A stretch of DNA of 9,761 nt from Desulfatitalea sp. (lineage in GTDB: Bacteria > Desulfobacterota > Desulfobacteria > Desulfobacterales > Desulfosarcinaceae), in the NCBI GenBank assembly GCA_013041835.1, contig JABDRH010000315.1, forward strand, positions 1 through 9,761. Reading direction: 5' to 3'. Under the pieces are notes generated by a model, which ran no database searches, was not told where the DNA came from, and saw only the letters and a program-made list of their open reading frames with translations. The position numbers and the translations under genes were made by a program. This document shows, piece after piece, positions 5,678-9,761 of the stretch. Each line of letters opens with the position of its first letter. The first letter of the stretch is position 1.

Positions 5678-7273
5678 ATGAAAAAAGTTGTGATTGCAGC
5701 CATGGCATTTGCCATTGCATTCGTCATGCCGGCAGGCGCACAAGCGACGACAACGAAAAAGCCCAACATCCTCGTCATCATGGGCGATGATATCGGGTAT
5801 TGGAATTTGAGTTATAACAACCGCGGCATGATGGGCTACCGGACGCCCAACATCGATAGCATTGCCAATGACGGCATGATTTTCACCGACTACTACGCCC
5901 AACAAAGCTGTACAGCAGGGCGGGCGGCCTTTATTACCGGTCAGAATCCCATTCGAACCGGGTTGACAAAGGTGGGCATGCCAGGCGCGCGGGTGGGGCT
6001 TCAGAAGGAGGATCCGACTATTGCCGAGCTGCTCAAACCCCTTGGCTACGCCACCGGGCAGTTCGGTAAGAACCATCTGGGTGACCGCAACGAGTTCTTA
6101 CCAACCGTTCACGGCTTCGATGAGTTCTTCGGAAATCTATATCATCTGAACTCCGAGGAAGAGCCGGAACAGGAGGACTATCCGAAATACAAAGGGTTCA
6201 AGGAGAAATTCGGTCCACGCGGCGTACTGCATAGCTGGGCCACCGAAAAGGAAGATAATACCGAGCAACCGCGCTGGGGACGCATCGGCAAGCAAAAAAT
6301 CGAAGATACGGGGCCACTGACAAAAAAGCGGATGGAGACAGTGGATGACGAATTTCTGGCCGCGGCTCAGGACTTCATCAAACGGGCCCAAAAGGATGGC
6401 AAACCCTTTTTCGTATGGTTCAACCCCACTCGGATGCACTTTTATACGCACATCCGACCTGAGCACAAAGGCATCTCCGGCCCCAACGGCAACTTTTATA
6501 CCGATGGCATGGTGGAGTATGACAACATGATCGGCGCGCTCCTGAAACAGCTCGATGAGCTAGGGATTGCCGATAATACCATCGTCATTCAAACCACGGA
6601 CAACGGGCCGCACTTTAACGAGTGGCCCGACGGCGGCATCACGCCCTTCCGCGGCGAGAAAAACAGTAACTGGGAGGGCGCCTACCGGGTACCCATCGCG
6701 GTGCGCTGGCCTGGGCATATCCCGGCCGGGATGGTCTCCAATGGCATTGCCGCCCATCAGGACTGGCTACCGACTCTGCTGGCTGCCGCCGGAGAACCGG
6801 ACATCAACCAAAAATTGCTTAAAGGCCACAAGGCAAATGGGAAAGAATTCAAAGTCCATATCGACGGCGAAAACCTCCTCCCTCACCTTGCAGGGAAGGA
6901 AAAAGAGAGCCCGCGCCGGTTGTTTGTATACCCCACCGATGGCGGCGAAATTTGCGGTATCCGTTACGACGACTGGAAATTGGTTTACATGGAACAAAAC
7001 GCCAAGCGCATGGATATTTGGCGGGACCCGATGGTGACATTGCGGGCCCCCAAGTTGTTCAATCTGAGACGGGACCCCTTTGAAAGGGCCGACTCCGATT
7101 CGAACACCTATGACCGCTGGTGGATCGAACGTGTCGGTAACGTGTGGCCGGGCGCCGCCGTGGCCACAGAGTTTTTCGAGACCTTTAAGCAATATCCGCC
7201 ACGTCAGAAACCCGAAAAATGGAACTTGAGCGAGGTCATGGAGCGAATCCAGGCCCAACCGCTCAACAGATAA
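5678..7273 (+). CDS. Secreted arylsulfatase (sulfatase family, formylglycine-dependent)
   Basis: 531 residues from the ATG at 5678, chosen for its AAAGGAGAA site and because a signal peptide (MKKVVIAAMAF, cut near AGAQA ~23) starts there. An earlier in-frame ATG at 5561 would add a non-conserved 39 residues. Sulfatases hydrolyse sulfate esters using a formylglycine made from Cys or Ser. Visible motifs: metal-binding D37-D38 (GDD), the active-site C78-T-A-G-R82 with AAFITG, K131-N-H133 (FGKNHLG), D308-N309 (TTDNGPH) and K328 before WEGAYRVP. All core catalytic residues are present, so the enzyme should be active. The CxAxR form lacks the Pro of the classic CxPxR and suits radical-SAM anSME maturation, though no maturase gene is in the window. 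It probably acts in the periplasm on an aryl or alkyl sulfate. The partner barrel gene lies upstream. The stop codon starts repeat copy 2. Confidence 0.95.
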   Translation: MKKVVIAAMAFAIAFVMPAGAQATTTKKPNILVIMGDDIGYWNLSYNNRGMMGYRTPNIDSIANDGMIFTDYYAQQSCTAGRAAFITGQNPIRTGLTKVGMPGARVGLQKEDPTIAELLKPLGYATGQFGKNHLGDRNEFLPTVHGFDEFFGNLYHLNSEEEPEQEDYPKYKGFKEKFGPRGVLHSWATEKEDNTEQPRWGRIGKQKIEDTGPLTKKRMETVDDEFLAAAQDFIKRAQKDGKPFFVWFNPTRMHFYTHIRPEHKGISGPNGNFYTDGMVEYDNMIGALLKQLDELGIADNTIVIQTTDNGPHFNEWPDGGITPFRGEKNSNWEGAYRVPIAVRWPGHIPAGMVSNGIAAHQDWLPTLLAAAGEPDINQKLLKGHKANGKEFKVHIDGENLLPHLAGKEKESPRRLFVYPTDGGEICGIRYDDWKLVYMEQNAKRMDIWRDPMVTLRAPKLFNLRRDPFERADSDSNTYDRWWIERVGNVWPGAAVATEFFETFKQYPPRQKPEKWNLSEVMERIQAQPLNR

Positions 7274-7441
7274 GCCGATTGGCGGAAAAGAATAAACCCT
7301 ATTGCGCCGAATTTTTTCCGTCTTCAAGGCGTGTCAAAGGACGCATGCGGTCTGTATTCGGCTTTTGACACAACGCACCAGACGGGAAAAAAGACAAACA
7401 CGAGGGTATGTTCTTTGACAGAAATCGTCTAAAACCTTATC
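7271..7441 (+). repeat. 171-bp direct repeat, copy 2 (structured)
   Basis: Partner of 4112-4281; it likewise starts at the TAA stop of the preceding gene. Stem I is kept (7281-7293 with 7310-7322, 11 of 13 pairs), as is the stem II core (CCGTCT 7318-7323 with AGACGG 7380-7385). The inner arms GTGTCAAA (7331-7338) and TTTGACAC (7364-7371) are a perfect match here. A third TTTGACA is at 7414-7420. The first ~120 bases are the best conserved and similarity fades after the last box. The pair could recombine and delete the barrel/sulfatase block. Confidence 0.85.
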
Positions 7442-7443
7442 TT
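7415..7443 (+). promoter_or_regulatory. Possible sigma-70 type promoter at the end of repeat copy 2
   Basis: TTGACA (7415-7420), a 17-base spacer, then TATCTT (7438-7443), four of six matches to TATAAT. In repeat copy 1 the same -35 is present but the -10 position reads TGCCCT, so the match is not conserved and may be chance. If real, it would transcribe toward the hairpin at 7479. Confidence 0.25.
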
Positions 7444-7478
7444 GAAGCATTGTTTGCTCTAAAGCAGCTATGAAGAAA

Positions 7479-7509
7479 GCCTGGGCGGTACGTCATGTGC
7501 CGCCCAGGC
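7479..7509. terminator. Perfect 10-bp GC-rich hairpin, probable terminator after the sulfatase
   Basis: GCCTGGGCGG (7479-7488), an 11-nt loop, then CCGCCCAGGC (7500-7509). The stem is strong. On the plus strand AAATTC follows, so the U tract is missing. On the minus strand the hairpin is followed by TTTCTTC, a better terminator tail. It could stop transcription in either direction and marks the end of the sulfatase unit. Confidence 0.55.
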
Positions 7510-7536
7510 AAATTCAGTAAATAGGGATTCGAATTA

Positions 7537-7700
7537 CTTAGGGCTCGCGCAAAAAATAACTTCACATTTTCATGCGCCGATCCATCTCACCCGGCTGCGT
7601 TACAAAAATACAGAATATCTCGATATTCTTTAATTTTTGTGCCTTGCCGGGCGAGCGCCTCAACACCTAAAAATGTAAATTTATTTGCGCGAACCCTTAG
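7537..7700. mobile_element. 164-bp palindromic MITE-like intergenic element
   Basis: The outer arms begin CTTAGGGCTCGCGCAAA and, on the other strand, CTAAGGGTTCGCGCAAA (two mismatches in 17), then share a CACATTTT / TACATTTT block. Nested inside are CCCGGC (7590-7595) with GCCGGG (7645-7650), ACAAAAAT with ATTTTTGT, and a central AGAATATC-TC-GATATTCT (7612-7629). Such nested symmetry over the whole length fits a miniature transposable element or REP-like repeat. It has no ORF. From memory, similar palindromes are scattered in Desulfobacterales genomes, but I cannot verify this here. Confidence 0.7.
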
Positions 7701-7806
7701 GAGAGGGAATCGGGATGAAATCAATAATCTTCGGATAGATATGCGCAGTTGATTTAATCACCGGAATCTTTAGGTAGCAGCCATCCAGAACATTACTCCA
7801 ATACCG

Positions 7807-8028
7807 ATGCCGGATACGCCGGGCCAGAAGAAATTACGTTTAAGATATTCATTGCCTCATGAAAGCCACGGGACGTGGGACCGCCTGAATACTATCGCCT
7901 TAACCATCATTGGTTCGATATCATCGCCCATTTATCGGGTGAGCCGAAAATTGTTCTTAGGATACAAAACGGGCATGGTCCGTGAGGCGATATCGAATGG
8001 CTTGAAAAAAGGGAAGGACGCACGATGA
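7807..8028 (+). CDS. Doubtful small basic ORF overlapping the transporter start
   Basis: 73 codons, basic, with no recognisable domain. Its stop overlaps the next ATG as ATGA (8025-8028), a common sign of translational coupling, and it carries the GGGAAGGA ribosome site of the next gene in its last codons. Against it: no Shine-Dalgarno before its own ATG, a start soon after the palindromic element, and no family resemblance. It may be a chance frame or a coupled leader peptide. Confidence 0.3.
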   Translation: MPDTPGQKKLRLRYSLPHESHGTWDRLNTIALTIIGSISSPIYRVSRKLFLGYKTGMVREAISNGLKKGKDAR

Positions 8029-8915
8029 ATCAACAGTTCCGGATAGAAGAGATGGCATTGAAACGATCCATGGTTGGGGCCTTCCTGCTGGCCGTTTGGG
8101 GCATTGCCATGGCGGTCGCCTCCCATTCAGGGGCGGTGCTGCTGGACGGGATGTACAACTTGATTTCGGCCATCATGACTTTTTTTTCCATCGAAATCAC
8201 CCGTCTGGTGTATGGGAAAACGACCCGTGAATTTCCCTTGGGCTATTTTGCTTTTGAGTCTTTGTTCGTATTCGTTAAGGGGGCCGCTATCCTGGGAGTG
8301 GTGCTCATGGCGGTGTACGACAATATCATGGTACTGCTGGGCGGCGGGCGCGAGCCGGCCCTGGGGTTGATGACCCTCTATGTCGCGGTGGCGGTGATCG
8401 GATGCGTGTTGGCTTATGTCGTGACGAAAAAAAGCGCCGGTCAAACCGATTCGGATATACTAGTGGCCGAAACCAAAGCCTGGCGCCTCAATGCGGTGGT
8501 TACGGGCGCCATCGGGACCGCTTTCATCATCGTCATGTTGATCCAGCGCACCCCTTTAGGGTGGATCGATCGTTATGTGGACCAGGTCCTGGTCATCCTG
8601 ATGACTCTGCTGTTTATCAAAGATCCGTTGGCGTTGATGCGCAACGGTCTGCGCGAACTGCTGCTGGCAGCCCCCCAGGAAGCATTCTCCAAACCGTTCA
8701 TCAACGCTGTCGTGCCCTTGAAAGAGGCGTTGGGCGCGCGGGAGCTCTCTTTAGAAATATTGAAAACCGGCCGACGTATGTGGGTCACGGTATTTATGGA
8801 CCCGGCCCATGACACCATCAGCGTGGATCAATTTATGGCAGCCAAGGAGCGATTGCGGGATGTCGCGGAAAAAATTCACCCTAACACTCAGATCGAGTTA
8901 ATATTGCACCGATAA
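8025..8915 (+). CDS. Divergent cation-diffusion-facilitator-like transporter
   Basis: 296 residues with a GGGAAGGA ribosome site 6 bases before the ATG. About six membrane segments (near 15-34, 42-62, 83-104, 112-134, 157-176, 186-202) are followed by a ~90-residue cytoplasmic tail. This is the topology and length of CDF (cation efflux) proteins, which export Zn, Co, Cd or Fe by proton antiport. The second segment carries the family pattern LLDGMYNLISA, and a GYFAFE stretch (73-78) matches the G-Y-x-x-x-E loop. The usual metal-site acidic pair is only partly kept: D41 is present, the i+4 position is N45, and the HxxxD of segment five is not evident (E149...W153-R-L-N156). It resembles the COG3965-type branch. 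Substrate unknown; it may not use the standard site. Codon use resembles the neighbours. Confidence 0.75.
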   Translation: MNQQFRIEEMALKRSMVGAFLLAVWGIAMAVASHSGAVLLDGMYNLISAIMTFFSIEITRLVYGKTTREFPLGYFAFESLFVFVKGAAILGVVLMAVYDNIMVLLGGGREPALGLMTLYVAVAVIGCVLAYVVTKKSAGQTDSDILVAETKAWRLNAVVTGAIGTAFIIVMLIQRTPLGWIDRYVDQVLVILMTLLFIKDPLALMRNGLRELLLAAPQEAFSKPFINAVVPLKEALGARELSLEILKTGRRMWVTVFMDPAHDTISVDQFMAAKERLRDVAEKIHPNTQIELILHR

Positions 8916-9001
8916 CGGCATTCTTGCGGGATAGATCGATGCCCTGTATTATGTACGTCAGTCGTTATAGACAGAACCGCATAATTGAAAAGGAAACAAT
9001 C

Positions 9002-9595
9002 ATGACTCGTATGGCCACCTTCTTTAAGACCACGGCCCTGGGAGGGCTTCTGGTATTGTTACCGCTATTGCTTTTTTGCCTTGTCCTGAGTGAGATATTC
9101 AGTCTGATATTGACCTTGACCAAACCCATTGCAGCTTTTTTCCCTCAAGGGTTCTTCGACAATGCCCATTTTCCCGTCATCCTGTCCATTCTTTTCCTTG
9201 TCGGGGCATCCTTTGTTATCGGACTTGCCCTGAAATCGAAAACGGCCAGAAGATCCGGTACATGGGTCGAGACCCATACCATTGAACACTTGCCGGTCTA
9301 TCGATTTGTCAAAGCATTGGTCGCCGGTCTTGTTGGGGCCAAGGAAACGTCCGGTTTTCAACCGGCCCTGCTGTCGATCGATGAGGGTGTCCGCGAGTTC
9401 GCTTATGTGGTCGAAACCTTCGACAATGGGGAGATGACGGTCTTGGTGCCGCTGGCACCAGCCGGCTTTTCCGGGCCGGTAAAGATTGTGCCGGAAGATC
9501 GTGTACAACTGTTGGATGTCGGACTGGGACAAGTGAACTTGGTTTTGAACCATCTGGGTTTGGGCAGCAAACAGATTCTCAATGGAAAAGTGTAA
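9002..9595 (+). CDS. DUF502-family membrane protein
   Basis: 197 residues from ATG 9002, which has an AAAAGGA site and starts with the family's typical N-terminus (a short basic stretch, then TTALGGLLVLLPLLL). Two membrane segments (about 12-35 and 58-78) flank a Pro-containing loop, followed by a soluble domain. That domain has the P-V-Y-R-F-V-K region, a strand FAYVVETFDNGEMTVLVPLAP, and a VPEDRVQLLDVGL segment, as in PF04367 proteins. The function of this family is unknown. An in-frame upstream start at 8924 adds residues without conservation or ribosome site. The gene lies 86 bp after the transporter and may be cotranscribed. Confidence 0.85.
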   Translation: MTRMATFFKTTALGGLLVLLPLLLFCLVLSEIFSLILTLTKPIAAFFPQGFFDNAHFPVILSILFLVGASFVIGLALKSKTARRSGTWVETHTIEHLPVYRFVKALVAGLVGAKETSGFQPALLSIDEGVREFAYVVETFDNGEMTVLVPLAPAGFSGPVKIVPEDRVQLLDVGLGQVNLVLNHLGLGSKQILNGKV

Positions 9596-9761
9596 TCACG
9601 ATCAACCAAGGGAATGTGCGGAAGTTCAGTATTTACTTAAATGTTTCCCCAAATTTATACTGTTACCCCTCAAATGCCTATCAAATAAAGCTTTGGCAAC
9701 CTTGAGGGCATTCAAGAACCTTTCGCAGATCATTTTTTAATCGATCAACTCCGTTTATTTG

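Noticed and set aside
5703..5719. TGGCAT...TTGCA resembling a sigma-54 promoter
   Set aside because: The spacing is one base too long and it lies inside the sulfatase signal-peptide codons.
6767..7327. Long minus-strand frame opposite the sulfatase (and similar ones at 1355-1759, 4953-5462 and 5546-6076)
   Set aside because: They mirror codon structure of the plus-strand genes, have no family resemblance and lack ribosome sites. The resemblance between the frames at 4953 and 5546 only reflects the duplicated sulfatase leader.
7681..7833. Minus-strand open stretch of ~50 codons ending inside the palindromic element
   Set aside because: The translation looks protein-like in places, but it has no start, no motif I recognise, and this length is plausible by chance.
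8924..9001. Longer DUF502 reading frame
   Set aside because: No ribosome site or conservation; ATG 9002 has AAAAGGA and the usual family N-terminus.
9664..9725. Possible hairpins after the DUF502 gene
   Set aside because: Only 5-6 bp arms (CCTCAA/TTGAGG, CTTGA/TCAAG) with competing pairings and no T tract.

Overview
The window looks like an accessory region of a Gram-negative, probably anaerobic bacterium, and Desulfobacterota (Desulfobacterales-like) is my best guess. This is inference from moderate GC, a seven-TM/PAS/sigma-54 activator, a sulfatase with the CxAxR maturation motif, an outer-membrane barrel protein, and several palindromic intergenic elements. No rRNA, tRNA, CRISPR array or intact insertion sequence is visible.

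Layout. Bases 1-312 hold no gene I can support. Bases 313-516 are the 3' remnant of a medium-chain (zinc-alcohol-dehydrogenase-like) oxidoreductase. A hairpin (522-557) and a multi-stem structured stretch closed by a long stem (577-685) follow. Then comes a large membrane-bound sigma-54 enhancer-binding regulator (848-3379). Its downstream gap carries a 10-bp inverted repeat (3599-3633) and a full-consensus -24/-12 sigma-54 promoter (3714-3729). That promoter faces a small ABM-fold monooxygenase-like gene (3824-4114), an outer-membrane barrel gene (4350-5162) and a secreted arylsulfatase (5678-7273).

Two copies of a roughly 170-bp direct repeat (4112-4281 and 7271-7441) bracket the barrel/sulfatase block. 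Both copies begin exactly at the stop codon of the preceding gene, and both keep mutually exclusive stem-loops and three TTTGACA boxes. Between the barrel and sulfatase genes is a graveyard: a second degenerate copy of the sulfatase leader and signal-peptide start (5221-5296), another gene start that stops after 18 codons (5374-5430), and a 134-bp element with about 30-bp terminal inverted repeats (5412-5545). This suggests the block once held more genes and was remodelled by recombination.

The right third holds a perfect 10-bp hairpin (7479-7509), a 164-bp MITE-like palindromic element (7537-7700), a doubtful small ORF (7807-8028), a divergent cation-diffusion-facilitator-like transporter (8025-8915) and a DUF502-family membrane protein (9002-9595).

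Working model (inference). The membrane sensor detects a small molecule through its 7TM and PAS modules and activates the sigma-54 promoter. The induced genes take a sulfated organic compound across the outer membrane, desulfate it in the periplasm, and perhaps handle a product with the ABM protein. The transporter and DUF502 genes look unrelated to this unit.
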